This document shows positions 8,464 through 17,018 of a stretch of 64,000 nt of DNA, in pieces. The stretch covers positions 1 through 64,000 of the forward strand of contig JACRPF010000003.1 of the NCBI GenBank assembly GCA_016214035.1. The letters are read 5' to 3'. The DNA is from Spirochaetota bacterium. Lineage in GTDB: Bacteria; Spirochaetota; Brachyspiria; Brachyspirales; JACRPF01. Made by a program: the position numbers and the translations under genes. The notes beneath the pieces were generated by a model. The model had not been told where the DNA came from. It searched no databases and worked only from the letters and a program-made list of their open reading frames with translations. Within the stretch, counting starts at the first letter, position 1. Every line of letters begins with the position of its first letter.

Positions 8464-9813
8464 TTACCGCGGCAGCGCAATATCGTAGAGATATTTGAAT
8501 CCACGGAGGATGATCTCTTTGTCGACAATAGCCGCGGATGCCGAGAACTGATCGTTGAGCACATTTTCGGCGACAACCGCTCCCGGTTCCGATGCTTTTA
8601 TCACCGCGGTCACGCCGTTGCGTCCGGTGATATAGACATATCCTGCTGCCGCCACCGGTGATGCGTATACGCCTTTCAGCCCTGACAGTTTATGGCCGGA
8701 GATGACCGGCGCACCCGTCTTTGCGTTGAGCACGGAGAGTGTCGCGTCGTTGCCTTTGAGAAACCACACATTGTCGGCATAGAGCAGTATCGACGGGACA
8801 TACGGTGTGTCCTGCGCGTGTTTCCAGATTATCGCCGCTGAATCACTGATGTCGCCTTTTGCGTTGTCAGGGCGTATAGCCAGGAGCGCATTGCCCTGAA
8901 AACCGCTTGCCGCATAGATGATGCCGTTGTAATAGACCGGCGTCGGGATGACGTTCGCCGTCATGCCGGCGCATTCCCAGATGAGTGCACCGGAGGCGGG
9001 ATCGTAACTCCTGATGCGCTTCGTTGCGCTTGCGATGATCTCTTCCCTGCCGTTTACATTGATGACAGCCGGTGTAGCCCACGATGTCTTCTCGTCGCGG
9101 TCGGACCTCCAGAGCTCCTTGCCCGTTGCCTTTTCGAGCGCGGTGATGAACGATTTTCCTTCATGGTCCCAGACCACGATAAGTCTATTGCCCGAGAGTG
9201 CCGGCGAACTGCCTTCGCCGAACGCCATCTTGGTGCTCATCCGTCCGAACTCCTTCTGCCAGATGATCTTGCCCGACATATCGAGACAGTAAAGACCGCG
9301 TGATCCGAAATATGCGTAGATGCGTTCGCCGTCGGTCACCGGAGAGTTCGACGCCCAGCTTCCGTCGTTGTGTATCCCTTCGTGCGGCACTTCCTCGCGC
9401 ACCGTTTTTTCCCAGATCACTTTGCCGGTGGTCCGGTCGATGGCCATGACGACGAAACGATATGACGAGCCGGGGGCTTTTCCCATCATCTTACGCCACA
9501 TCGGGAGCTTGTTCTCGGCGGCTTTTGCTTCCTCGACACCGTCCTTTATTTCGCCTTCGACGGCGGTGAGCACGATGATCATATTCCCCCAGACGACGGG
9601 CGATGCATGTCCCTTGCCGGGTATCTCAATCTTCCAGTGTATATTCTCTGTTTCACTCCACTGTACCGGCGGCGTACCGGTTTCGGAGACGCCGTTCGCG
9701 TCGGGTCCGCGCCATGCGGGCCAGCTCTTTTCAGCCGTGTCAGCAGCCTCAGTGGCGAGTGTGCCGAGCAGCAGTGTTCCAATAACAGCCGCAGTTGTAA
9801 GGGGTCTTTTCAT
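8464..9813 (-). CDS. Secreted PQQ-like beta-propeller repeat protein
   Basis: This is a 449-residue secreted protein with signal peptide MKRPLTTAAVIGTLLLGTLATEA followed by WPAWRGPDANGVSETGTPPVQWSETENIHWKIEIPGKGHASPVVWGN. That is the hallmark entry of the outer-membrane-assembly/PQQ-like beta-propeller proteins common in heterotrophs with many sulfatases and glycosidases. Repeating blades contain TGKVIWEKT, DMSGKIIWQKEF, TGKELWRSD, SGALIWEC and AKTGAPVISG. Such proteins may act as periplasmic scaffolds or PQQ-independent propellers. No dehydrogenase-specific cytochrome domain is present. The start at 9813 is chosen for GGAG 9 nt upstream and because the signal peptide begins there; an upstream in-frame codon gives a non-signal extension. 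It is convergent with the beta-helix gene, with a 36-nt gap. Confidence 0.85.
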   Translation of the reverse strand: MKRPLTTAAVIGTLLLGTLATEAADTAEKSWPAWRGPDANGVSETGTPPVQWSETENIHWKIEIPGKGHASPVVWGNMIIVLTAVEGEIKDGVEEAKAAENKLPMWRKMMGKAPGSSYRFVVMAIDRTTGKVIWEKTVREEVPHEGIHNDGSWASNSPVTDGERIYAYFGSRGLYCLDMSGKIIWQKEFGRMSTKMAFGEGSSPALSGNRLIVVWDHEGKSFITALEKATGKELWRSDRDEKTSWATPAVINVNGREEIIASATKRIRSYDPASGALIWECAGMTANVIPTPVYYNGIIYAASGFQGNALLAIRPDNAKGDISDSAAIIWKHAQDTPYVPSILLYADNVWFLKGNDATLSVLNAKTGAPVISGHKLSGLKGVYASPVAAAGYVYITGRNGVTAVIKASEPGAVVAENVLNDQFSASAAIVDKEIILRGFKYLYDIALPR

Positions 9814-9850
9814 GTGATGAACTCCGTGGGCTTGATGTGGCAGGAGTGGA

Positions 9851-9879
9851 ATTATACTGTCGGGTTGGATTATGGTCAA
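9851..9879 (-). promoter_or_regulatory. Sigma-70-type promoter for the PQQ-propeller gene
   Basis: On the minus strand, TTGACC (9874-9879) and a perfect TATAAT (9851-9856) are separated by 17 nt. They lie about 40 nt upstream of the ATG at 9813. Confidence 0.65.
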
Positions 9880-10138
9880 GCAACCGCGTATTCATTTTTC
9901 ATGGAGTGAAGCATGGCAAAACGTGAACAGAAAGACACGGATGCCCGATGGATGCATGAAATAAAAAGATAGAATATTGAATGAGTATGGTATCGAATTG
10001 TCATATGCGATATTTATATTGATAAATCACGGCGAGTATTTATCTCGAGGGTCGGCAGCATGGGGGCCATAAGTCCGATGGTCTCGCTAGTATCCGCTAC
10101 TTAGTTAATGCGCTAAATGAAATTCAGCTACGCTGGAT
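9880..10138 (+). other. Gene-free stretch with possible decayed small gene
   Basis: No intact gene lies between the propeller promoter and the tRNA-Pro terminator. A mini-ORF with a good Shine-Dalgarno (GGAG at 9903-9906, ATG at 9913, stop at 9972) encodes the 19-residue charged peptide MAKREQKDTDARWMHEIKR. Directly after it, in other frames, come protein-like stretches: ILNEYGIELSYAIFILINHGEYL (about 9977-10045), then LEGRQHGGHKSDGLASIRYL and VNALNEIQLRWIKRN (about 10040-10145). Together they read like one small gene broken by a stop and frameshifts. This rests only on the look of the translations. Confidence 0.25.
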
Positions 10139-10179
10139 AAAAAGAAACCTCGACTTTCCATTGGAAAATCGAGGTTTCA
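10139..10179 (-). terminator. Intrinsic terminator of tRNA-Pro(GGG)
   Basis: On the minus strand, a strong hairpin (arms AAACCTCGATTTTCC and GGAAAGTCGAGGTTT, AAT loop) is followed by a TCTTTTT tract. It begins 4 nt after the tRNA discriminator base. Confidence 0.85.
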
Positions 10180-10181
10180 TG

Positions 10182-10255
10182 TCGGGATAGTCGGACTTGA
10201 ACCGACGACCACTTGCCCCCCAGACAAGTACGCTAGCCAACTGCGCCATATCCCG
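10182..10255 (-). tRNA. tRNA-Pro (anticodon GGG)
   Basis: This is a 74-nt cloverleaf on the minus strand. The acceptor stem CGGGATA pairs with TATCCCG, followed by discriminator A. The D arm contains GCGCAGTTGGCTAGCGT. The anticodon stem encloses loop CTGGGGG, giving anticodon GGG with G37 as expected for proline. The T arm has GGTTCAAGTCC. CCA is not encoded. It reads CCC and CCU codons. It has its own promoter (10296-10323) and terminator. Confidence 0.95.
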
Positions 10256-10295
10256 GATATTCCTCACGTCAACGCCGCAATCTGTATGGTGTTGG

Positions 10296-10323
10296 ATTAT
10301 AGGGAAAAAACGATAAAAAGCAA
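10296..10323 (-). promoter_or_regulatory. Promoter of tRNA-Pro(GGG)
   Basis: On the minus strand, TTGCTT (10318-10323) and TATAAT (10296-10301) are spaced by 16 nt. They lie 40 nt upstream of the mature tRNA start. Confidence 0.6.
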
Positions 10324-10350
10324 GTGCAGGTAATCGATTCATCATATTCC

Positions 10351-10378
10351 TTTACTAATGAAATACATGTGGTATACT
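10351..10378 (+). promoter_or_regulatory. Promoter of the lipoprotein operon
   Basis: TTTACT (10351-10356) and TATACT (10373-10378) are spaced by 16 nt. Transcription would begin at about 10385. The ATG at 10386 would then be leaderless, which favours the in-frame ATGs at 10410 or 10428 as the lipoprotein start. Confidence 0.5.
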
Positions 10379-10409
10379 TCGTATCATGAGAAAGTACTTT
10401 AATCTCCGC

Positions 10410-11432
10410 ATGAATCCGCTGCGTCGTATGCAATATATGTTGATATGCGCTGCACTCATTGTATCCTGTGCCGCGCCGGAGCGCAGGGAGACACCGGGTC
10501 TGTCGGCGAAGATCATCATCGACGCGGTATACCACATGCCGAGAAAAGGCGATGTGCACCTGTATAAAATCTATATCGACAGCACGCCGCAGGGGCTCAG
10601 GTCGTTCACGTATCTTCCGCTCGATTTTGCCGTCGATAATCCCGTCGCACGGTCGTATCGCCCGGCGGATCTCTACCGCTATGTTGATCATGACCTCATC
10701 ACCGCGGCAGGCAAGGAGCGGTTTTTCGAGGCGCTCACCGATGATGCGGGAAGGATAGCGGCATACATCGTCAAAGACAAGTACCGGCAGCCGGCCGGTG
10801 TTGTGCGCATCAGCAACGATATCTCCGGACGTCCGGTGTCGCAGCGGTATACCGACGCGTATGAACGTGAACTCGGTGCGTGGTCGTATGCGTATGATAT
10901 GGAAGGCAGGCTCACGTCGTATTCAAGGACGCTCGGCGCGGTACGGACGGAAAAGACCTATACCTATCGTCCCTCATACGACGCCCGCTACCGGAATGTT
11001 ATGCGGTATTTCACCGATGCTTTTATCAGCGGGTATGCGTACCGGGGCACCATCGCCCGTATGGTTATAAACGGTCCTGACGGCAGGCAGAGCGGCGTTT
11101 TCCGTTATGATGATAAACGGGTTGAGACGGTATTTACTGACGACGCCGGAAAAGAAACCGCATCGTGGTTCTTTTCGCTTGAGGCCGACGGGACCATATC
11201 CGAAATAAAACAGGTTACGCCGGAACTTGAGATACTCACGGTAAACACGGTGTCCTCGGGTGTGATCACGAAGACCGAGGTATATCATAACGGGGCTATG
11301 CAGTATGCGGTGACATTCGACTATGACGGCGGATCAGTCACCGGCGAACATCTCCTCACCGCCATCGGCGCTCCTATAATGGATATCAGTACAACGATTT
11401 CAACTAAGGTGAATACTGCACCTGTCCGATAA
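10410..11432 (+). CDS. Predicted lipoprotein of unknown function
   Basis: The gene encodes about 340 residues starting MNPLRRMQYMLICAALIVSCAAPER: a basic n-region, a hydrophobic core and a lipobox (IVSC) that predicts lipid attachment at the Cys. The mature part is rich in Tyr, Arg and Asp with sequence such as YDMEGRLTSYSRTLGAVRTEKTYTYR, FRYDDKRVETVFTDDAGKE and VTFDYDGG. These YD-like strands resemble MORN/RHS-style beta-hairpin repeats, but no named domain is certain. The frame is open from an ATG at 10386. 10410 is chosen because the promoter leaves no leader for 10386; no good Shine-Dalgarno is seen for either. It is first of three plus-strand genes, 7 nt before the next. Confidence 0.7.
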   Translation: MNPLRRMQYMLICAALIVSCAAPERRETPGLSAKIIIDAVYHMPRKGDVHLYKIYIDSTPQGLRSFTYLPLDFAVDNPVARSYRPADLYRYVDHDLITAAGKERFFEALTDDAGRIAAYIVKDKYRQPAGVVRISNDISGRPVSQRYTDAYERELGAWSYAYDMEGRLTSYSRTLGAVRTEKTYTYRPSYDARYRNVMRYFTDAFISGYAYRGTIARMVINGPDGRQSGVFRYDDKRVETVFTDDAGKETASWFFSLEADGTISEIKQVTPELEILTVNTVSSGVITKTEVYHNGAMQYAVTFDYDGGSVTGEHLLTAIGAPIMDISTTISTKVNTAPVR

Positions 11433-11439
11433 TAGGTGT

Positions 11440-12051
11440 ATGAAGAAGTTCTGCGTACTACTGCTTATCGCGGGCGGCATCCTGTCCGCCCGTACCGATA
11501 TCAAACGCGAACCGCTTGTCACCGACAGGGATTTCGGTCCCATCGTCTATGCCGAGGATTATTATCGCCTCTACAGCCTGCCGCTGTATTATAATGAAGA
11601 AGACCTGCTCAATAATGTCGCTTTCCTGCAGCGTGCCATCGAAGCGCCGAACGATTTTGTGAACCGGTCACTGTGCATCGTTGAGACCGAAAAGCAGTAT
11701 ACAAAATATAAAGACGTCCTGCAGATGCAGTTCAATTATCTGATCACGCAGAACCTGGTTTTTCTCGCCGGTTTGTACGACAAGGAACATTATTACTTCT
11801 ATAACGACCAGTTCAAGGAAGATATTTCCAACAGTCTCGCCTTCGCCCGGTATTATTACAAAGAGGCTGAAAAATACTGGCAGACCGCGGTGACATTCGC
11901 CGTGAAGGTCTCAAAGAATAACGAAAAACTCGGCCTTGATATGCTGGTTGATGAAGCCAAGAAGATACGCTACGGCGACATAGACTATTCAAAGACAATA
12001 CGCCGCCGGCTCAAAGCCATAGACGGCATGCTCGCCGCCATACAGAAATAA
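11440..12051 (+). CDS. Secreted hypothetical protein
   Basis: The gene encodes 203 residues with a signal peptide (MKKFCVLLLIAGGILSARTD). The remainder is helix-rich and strongly charged (for example NSLAFARYYYKEAEKYWQTAVTFAVKVSKNNEKLGLDMLVDEAKKIRYGDIDYSKTIRRRLKAIDGML). It resembles a TPR-like or coiled helical periplasmic protein, but no named family was recognised. AGGT precedes the ATG and the gene starts 7 nt after the lipoprotein gene, so the two are surely co-transcribed. They may form a periplasmic or outer-membrane-associated pair. Function unknown. Confidence 0.7.
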   Translation: MKKFCVLLLIAGGILSARTDIKREPLVTDRDFGPIVYAEDYYRLYSLPLYYNEEDLLNNVAFLQRAIEAPNDFVNRSLCIVETEKQYTKYKDVLQMQFNYLITQNLVFLAGLYDKEHYYFYNDQFKEDISNSLAFARYYYKEAEKYWQTAVTFAVKVSKNNEKLGLDMLVDEAKKIRYGDIDYSKTIRRRLKAIDGMLAAIQK

Positions 12052-12079
12052 ACTTTTCCCATTAACACCGGAGCCCCTT

Positions 12080-13234
12080 GTGCCTGCACACAGAGAATTC
12101 GCTTTCTTCACCGGTGTGAACGCTGTCCATGGGTTTGTCACCCGCATGGTCGGTTTTCTCATGCCGGTGTATCTCATGTCACTCGGCCTTACCGGCGTGC
12201 AGATAGGCATCTACTACGCGATGGCCGCGGTATCAACGCTTATCTTCGCGCTCCCCATGGGTATCACGAGCGACCGCATACCGGTGCGGCGCATCATTGC
12301 GGCAAGTTTCATCATCATCGCCGCCGGGTATATCGGTTTTTTCTATGCGCGCACGTTCGCCGTATTCTGCATCTTCGGGCTCCTCAGCAGTTTCGGCGGC
12401 AGATTCCACGGCATCGCATCGAACGCGATGTACTTCAAGATACACCGTGACGCCATACGCGACGCGGGTTCGTACAACTTCGTGCAGCTCCTCGCGCAGG
12501 GCAGCGGCATGATAATCGGCGCGGCCTTCATCTCGGCGGTTGGATATACGGCGCTCTTCGGGCTGAATGCGGTTGTCTTCATCGTGCTTGCCGTACTTGC
12601 GCTTCTGGTGCTCCCGCGAACCGAGACGGTGAGCGTGTCACTGGCCGAATACCGTGATCTCGTGCTGTCGCCGGCGGTCATCTTCGTTACGGTGATATTC
12701 ACGCTTTCAAGTCTGCACTGGGGAGCCGAGATGACATCCTACGGGCTTTTCCTCAAGACGGTGCTGCATCTGACGCCCATGCAGATTGGCCTTTACAGCG
12801 GCGCGGGGCTTGTCATGGTGGGCATCGCATCGTATCTCGGCATGCTCGCGTATACGAGGAAGCTGGTGAAAAACATGACCACCATCATGATCATCGGGTT
12901 TCTCATGTCGGGGATCTTTCATATACTCATGTGCGTGCCGTCGCTCTGGCTGTCGTTCACCTTCCGCATGCTGCATGAATGCGGTGACGGGCTCATATCG
13001 CTGTCGTTCCTGTACGGCGTGGCGAAGCTGTTCCGCATCGAACGCATCGGCGGTATCAGCGCGTTCATAACGCTCGGCATGAGCGCGGGTTCTATGGCGA
13101 GTTCCATACTGTTCGGCTATCTCAACGACTGCTTCGGCCCGTCGATACCGCTCATCGTCTCAGGCGCCGTGCTCATCATCATTCCGCTCGTGCTGCTCGA
13201 GGGACGTCGGCGGAATATCGTGCAGTTCGGATGA
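12080..13234 (+). CDS. Major facilitator superfamily transporter
   Basis: This 384-residue inner-membrane transporter has about 12 hydrophobic helices in two halves. The start is GTG at 12080, preceded by CCGGAG. The loop between helices 2 and 3 reads MGITSDRIPVRRI, the GxxxDRxxRR-type MFS signature A. The central loop holds PRTETVSVSLAEYRDLVLSP. Few charges occur within the helices, so the substrate cannot be inferred. It lies 28 nt downstream of the secreted hypothetical gene, probably as the last gene of the lipoprotein operon. It is a different MFS subfamily from the transporter at the left edge of the window. Confidence 0.85.
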   Translation: MPAHREFAFFTGVNAVHGFVTRMVGFLMPVYLMSLGLTGVQIGIYYAMAAVSTLIFALPMGITSDRIPVRRIIAASFIIIAAGYIGFFYARTFAVFCIFGLLSSFGGRFHGIASNAMYFKIHRDAIRDAGSYNFVQLLAQGSGMIIGAAFISAVGYTALFGLNAVVFIVLAVLALLVLPRTETVSVSLAEYRDLVLSPAVIFVTVIFTLSSLHWGAEMTSYGLFLKTVLHLTPMQIGLYSGAGLVMVGIASYLGMLAYTRKLVKNMTTIMIIGFLMSGIFHILMCVPSLWLSFTFRMLHECGDGLISLSFLYGVAKLFRIERIGGISAFITLGMSAGSMASSILFGYLNDCFGPSIPLIVSGAVLIIIPLVLLEGRRRNIVQFG

Positions 13235-13243
13235 AAAAACCGC

Positions 13244-13272
13244 TTGCAAATACGCATCCATGGATATACACT
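13244..13272 (+). promoter_or_regulatory. Possible promoter of the OmpA-family gene
   Basis: TTGCAA (13244-13249) and TACACT (13267-13272) are spaced by 17 nt, starting just after the MFS stop codon. This suggests the next gene has its own transcript. Confidence 0.4.
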
Positions 13273-13301
13273 TGTCCGCAGGTGACGGCAGGAGATAATT
13301 G

Positions 13302-15938
13302 ATGAGAATTCTTTTTATTATTGCGGTGTTCATCGCGGCCGCAACTACGGCATTGCCGCAGCTCATGCAGGCCGAGAACCTCGGATCGAACGTCAACTCT
13401 GCGTTCGACGAACTTTCTCCGGTCATCGCGCCGGACGGGAAGATGCTGTATTTTGTGCGCCAGAATCATCCGGAGAATAAACTCGAGGGTAAACGTACGC
13501 TCGCTATCTGGACGAGTGAACTTGATGCCGCGGGAAAGATGAAACAGGCGATACACCTCGGTGACCCGTTCAATCAGACGGTGTATAACAGCATCTTCAG
13601 CGTTACCCCCAGCGGATCGCTCCTCATTCTCGGCGCATATGAGAACGGCGTCTATCAGGGGTCCGGATTTTCAATCGTGTCACGCGCAAAGGACGGCGGA
13701 TGGAATGCCGCTAAGAAGATAGTGATTCAGGGGTATGAGACACTTGAGAAAAAATCATCGCCTGACGCCGATGAAAGCCGGCTTCGCAGCGCGTATCTGG
13801 CCAACGATGAAAAAACGCTTCTTTTTTCCGCATCAAGCGGCGGGGATGAGAACGACAGCGATATCTACATCTCATTGCTGAGCAACGGCGTGTGGACGAA
13901 GCCAGTCAATCTCGGTACGCAGCTCAACTCAGAGGCGAATGAGATAACACCGTTCCTCGCATCGGACGGCGAGACGCTCTATTTCTCAAGCGACCGCGGC
14001 GGCAATTACGATATTTATATCGCACGGCGTCTTGAGAAGAACTGGAAAAAATGGTCGAAGCCCATAGCGCTGCCCGCACCCATCAACAGCCCCGCGTGGG
14101 AGGCGTATTTCTCAACCGACGCGCTGGGCGAGAATGCGTACGTGGTGTCCTATAAGAACTCCATCGGCCGCGGCGATATCGTACGGGTGAAGATGACGCC
14201 CGATCTGCGCCCGGCACCGGTGATACTCGGCGCGGCGGGGGCGGTTGTCAAACGGGCCGAGATAGAACCGGGAATGCCGGTATTTTCGCCCAACGGCGAC
14301 GGCAGAAAGGATACGATAACATTCACGCCGAAACTCACCGTGCCCGCGGGCGTTCAGTCTATTGTCATTACCGTGAGCGAACAGAAGTCGAAGCGCGTAG
14401 TATTCACCGCAAGCAACGCTTCCATTTCGCCGCTCGTATGGAACGGCACCGGGTCCGACGGTTCACCGGTTTCCGACGGTGATTATGCGGTAAAACTTAC
14501 CGCCTATTACAGTGCGGTGGCGTCGATAACATCCGAGCCCAAACCGTTTTCCATCGACACCGTACCGCCGCTCTTTGAGATAAGCGCGGCGAATCTCACG
14601 TTCTCACCCAACGGCGCCGTCGCCGCAAAACGAATCAAAATTGATCATCACCGTATATCGCCGAAGGAGCCCGATGAAGTGCTCCGCGGGTCGTTTGCCG
14701 ATAGTAACGGGATAGTGGTGCTCGCAAAGGAATTCGCGGCCGAGCCGTCGGTATTGAATTGGAGCGGACGCAATGACAGCAATGAAATACGCCAGGGGAT
14801 ATACACCTATACATTCAGTACCGCCGATGCAGCCGGTAATGAGACGAATTATTCCATAGCCGGCATCACCCTTATCGCCGAGACACCGAAGGTAGCAATC
14901 GCCTGTTCCGCGGCGCGGTTCTCACCGAACGGCGACGGCATCGCTGATATGGCGGTGTTCACGCCCGAGCTTTCATCGAAGAAGGGGCTGATGTACTGGG
15001 ACTTTTCGATACATGATGCGTCGGGCGCTGCCGTGTATGAAGCGAAAGCGTCCAATGCTTCCGTACCGGCATCGTTCAGCTGGAACGGGAAGAACGGCAG
15101 CACGTATGTATCCGACGGGACGTATACCGCGGGGCTTTCCGTGACCTATGATATCGGCACTTCGGCTGAAGGTTTTACGAATGTCGTCGCCGACGTTACG
15201 CCTCCGGTCATCGTGCTCACCAATTCGCCGCCGCTGTTCTCACCGGATGCCGACGGTGATAATGATACGCTTACCATCATCGCGTCCGCAAGTGATGTGT
15301 CCGGTGTTTCCAACTGGCAGATAATCGTCTATCCGGTGACCAACGGCGCGATAGTGAGCAACTCGTTCAAGACGTATGGCGGCATAGGCGCTGTAAGTAC
15401 GAACATTATATGGGACGGTTTCGGGGATGACACGCCTACGAATTCAACCGATGACAAATATCTTGTCGCTTCCGCATCGGACTATGCGATAGTGGCGACG
15501 GCATCCGACACGCTCGGAAATAAAACGTCGACCGTGCCGATCATCGTGCATGTGGATATTCTCGTCATCAAAACGGCGTACGGCTACAAGATACGCATCA
15601 GCTCGATACAGTTCGAGAGCGGCAAGGCCGTGGTGCTTTCGAAATATGACCCGATACTGTCGCGGCTTTCGGAAGTACTCGGGAAATATCCGCAGTACAC
15701 CATACGCATCGAAGGGCATACGGACGGCGTTGGTCCCGACGCTTACAATAAAGACCTGTCGAAGAACCGAGCGAACGCCGTGCTTGAGTCGCTCGTTCTG
15801 AAAGGCCTCGAACGCACGCGCTTCAAGGGCGAAGGTATGGGGAAGACTCGTCTCCTCTTCGAAGAGAAAAAGGGCGATCCCGAGCTTGAGGAAAAACGCG
15901 CGCAGAACAGACGCGTCGAGTTCTATCTGCAGAAATAA
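13302..15938 (+). CDS. Large envelope protein: PD40 propeller, FlgD-like Ig repeats and C-terminal OmpA domain
   Basis: The protein has 878 residues and a signal peptide (MRILFIIAVFIAAATTALPQ). Residues of about 30-290 are a WD40-like PD40 propeller (LSPVIAPDGKMLYFVRQ, ITPFLASDGETLYFSSDRGGNYDIYIARR). Residues of about 325-750 contain at least four Ig-like units with the FSPNGDGxxD calcium-type signature (FSPNGDGRKDTITFTP, FSPNGAVAAKRIK, FSPNGDGIADMAVFTP, FSPDADGDNDTLTI), as in FlgD-like/CHU_C repeats. The last 110 residues are an OmpA domain (IQFESGKAVVLSKYDPILSRL, RIEGHTDGVGPDAYNKDLSKNRANAV, QNRRVEFYL) that should bind peptidoglycan. The ATG at 13302 with GGAG 7 nt upstream is preferred over a TTG one codon earlier. 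The likely role is a periplasm-spanning or outer-membrane-linked structural protein. Confidence 0.88.
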   Translation: MRILFIIAVFIAAATTALPQLMQAENLGSNVNSAFDELSPVIAPDGKMLYFVRQNHPENKLEGKRTLAIWTSELDAAGKMKQAIHLGDPFNQTVYNSIFSVTPSGSLLILGAYENGVYQGSGFSIVSRAKDGGWNAAKKIVIQGYETLEKKSSPDADESRLRSAYLANDEKTLLFSASSGGDENDSDIYISLLSNGVWTKPVNLGTQLNSEANEITPFLASDGETLYFSSDRGGNYDIYIARRLEKNWKKWSKPIALPAPINSPAWEAYFSTDALGENAYVVSYKNSIGRGDIVRVKMTPDLRPAPVILGAAGAVVKRAEIEPGMPVFSPNGDGRKDTITFTPKLTVPAGVQSIVITVSEQKSKRVVFTASNASISPLVWNGTGSDGSPVSDGDYAVKLTAYYSAVASITSEPKPFSIDTVPPLFEISAANLTFSPNGAVAAKRIKIDHHRISPKEPDEVLRGSFADSNGIVVLAKEFAAEPSVLNWSGRNDSNEIRQGIYTYTFSTADAAGNETNYSIAGITLIAETPKVAIACSAARFSPNGDGIADMAVFTPELSSKKGLMYWDFSIHDASGAAVYEAKASNASVPASFSWNGKNGSTYVSDGTYTAGLSVTYDIGTSAEGFTNVVADVTPPVIVLTNSPPLFSPDADGDNDTLTIIASASDVSGVSNWQIIVYPVTNGAIVSNSFKTYGGIGAVSTNIIWDGFGDDTPTNSTDDKYLVASASDYAIVATASDTLGNKTSTVPIIVHVDILVIKTAYGYKIRISSIQFESGKAVVLSKYDPILSRLSEVLGKYPQYTIRIEGHTDGVGPDAYNKDLSKNRANAVLESLVLKGLERTRFKGEGMGKTRLLFEEKKGDPELEEKRAQNRRVEFYLQK

Positions 15939-15957
15939 AATCGCTGTTACAGATGCG

Positions 15958-16971
15958 CTAGGGATTCCACGGGACTCTGCTTCCGGGCTGTTTTTCAAGC
16001 GTTCTGAGCATGCGGATATCCTCGGCTGCCATCTCCGCGCTTACGATGTCGCCGGGTAATGCGCTGTTCTGCTCCACCGCTTCAGCAAAGCGGTCGAAGA
16101 GTGTACCGGCTGGCGGTTTTGCAGTCCATGATTTCGTCTTTCCTTCCCGTGACGCTATGAGCGTCGCTCCTTCTTTACGCCATTCTTTCGTCAGACGATA
16201 CCCCTTGTCGGTAACCATATAGAAGACATCGATGTGCTCACGGTCATTGCCGTCGGTGGAGCGTACCTCAAGGTCGGCGGCCCAGGTGATGAAGAGATAC
16301 GCGGTACCTCCTCCGGCAAAATCCACTTTCATCGCTTCCGTGTCCGCGCAGGTGAGACCGGGATGCGCCAGATTGTCGGAGAAAAATGTCGCACCGGACA
16401 CCGGGCGGTCCATGAGATAACGGGCGAGATTCAGATTATGTATCATCGCATCCATGAAGGGGCCGCCGTTTTTCACCGGGTCAAGCGCCCAGGTGTTCCA
16501 CTGCGGATAGTGATGCAGCCAGTCCTGCCGGTAAAGCGCAAGTCTGCCGATTTCATCCGAGGCAAAGAGGTCATGTGTCATTACGGAAAAGCCGTCGCCC
16601 GAGCGCCCGTAGATGACGCCCATGCGCACCTTCGAGCACGCCTTCACCATCGCTTCGGCATCCTCGATGGACGCGGCAAGCGGTTTGGTGGCGAGTATGT
16701 GTTTTCCAGCACGGGCCGCCTCTTCCGCAAGCGGACGCCTGAGCCAGGGCGGCACGAACAGACAGACGATATCGATAGACGGATCGTTCATGATGGCATC
16801 AGCTGATGCGACGGCAGTTCCGCCGAGTTCGTCCGCGAATTTCGCCGACCGCTCACGTGCCGGGTCGAAGAGCGATTTCACCGCAACGCGGCTGCTCTTT
16901 TTTATGGCCGGCGCCATCCAGCGGAGAAAATCGCCGCAGCCTATAATGCCCATATTCATCGGTGCGCCCAT
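15958..16971 (-). CDS. Gfo/Idh/MocA-family oxidoreductase
   Basis: This 337-residue NAD(P)-dependent sugar or cyclitol dehydrogenase-like protein has a Rossmann domain starting MNMGIIGCGDFLRW (G-x-G-x-x pattern) and the family EKP-like motif in the altered form ATKPLAASIEDAEAMVKACSKVRMGVIYGRS (the dinucleotide-contacting Lys is kept). The C-terminal domain contains HHYPQWNTWALDPVKNGGPFMDAMIHNLNLARYLM, where D and H (GxxxDxxxH) are the usual catalytic pair. The start has GAGAGG just upstream. It is the last gene of a three-gene minus-strand set with an SDR and a DUF4091 protein, consistent with sugar catabolism or remodelling. The substrate is not readable. Confidence 0.87.
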   Translation of the reverse strand: MGAPMNMGIIGCGDFLRWMAPAIKKSSRVAVKSLFDPARERSAKFADELGGTAVASADAIMNDPSIDIVCLFVPPWLRRPLAEEAARAGKHILATKPLAASIEDAEAMVKACSKVRMGVIYGRSGDGFSVMTHDLFASDEIGRLALYRQDWLHHYPQWNTWALDPVKNGGPFMDAMIHNLNLARYLMDRPVSGATFFSDNLAHPGLTCADTEAMKVDFAGGGTAYLFITWAADLEVRSTDGNDREHIDVFYMVTDKGYRLTKEWRKEGATLIASREGKTKSWTAKPPAGTLFDRFAEAVEQNSALPGDIVSAEMAAEDIRMLRTLEKQPGSRVPWNP

Positions 16972-17018
16972 ACATTCCTCTCACGTCATCACGTTACGTT
17001 CGGATACGTCCGAAATGC

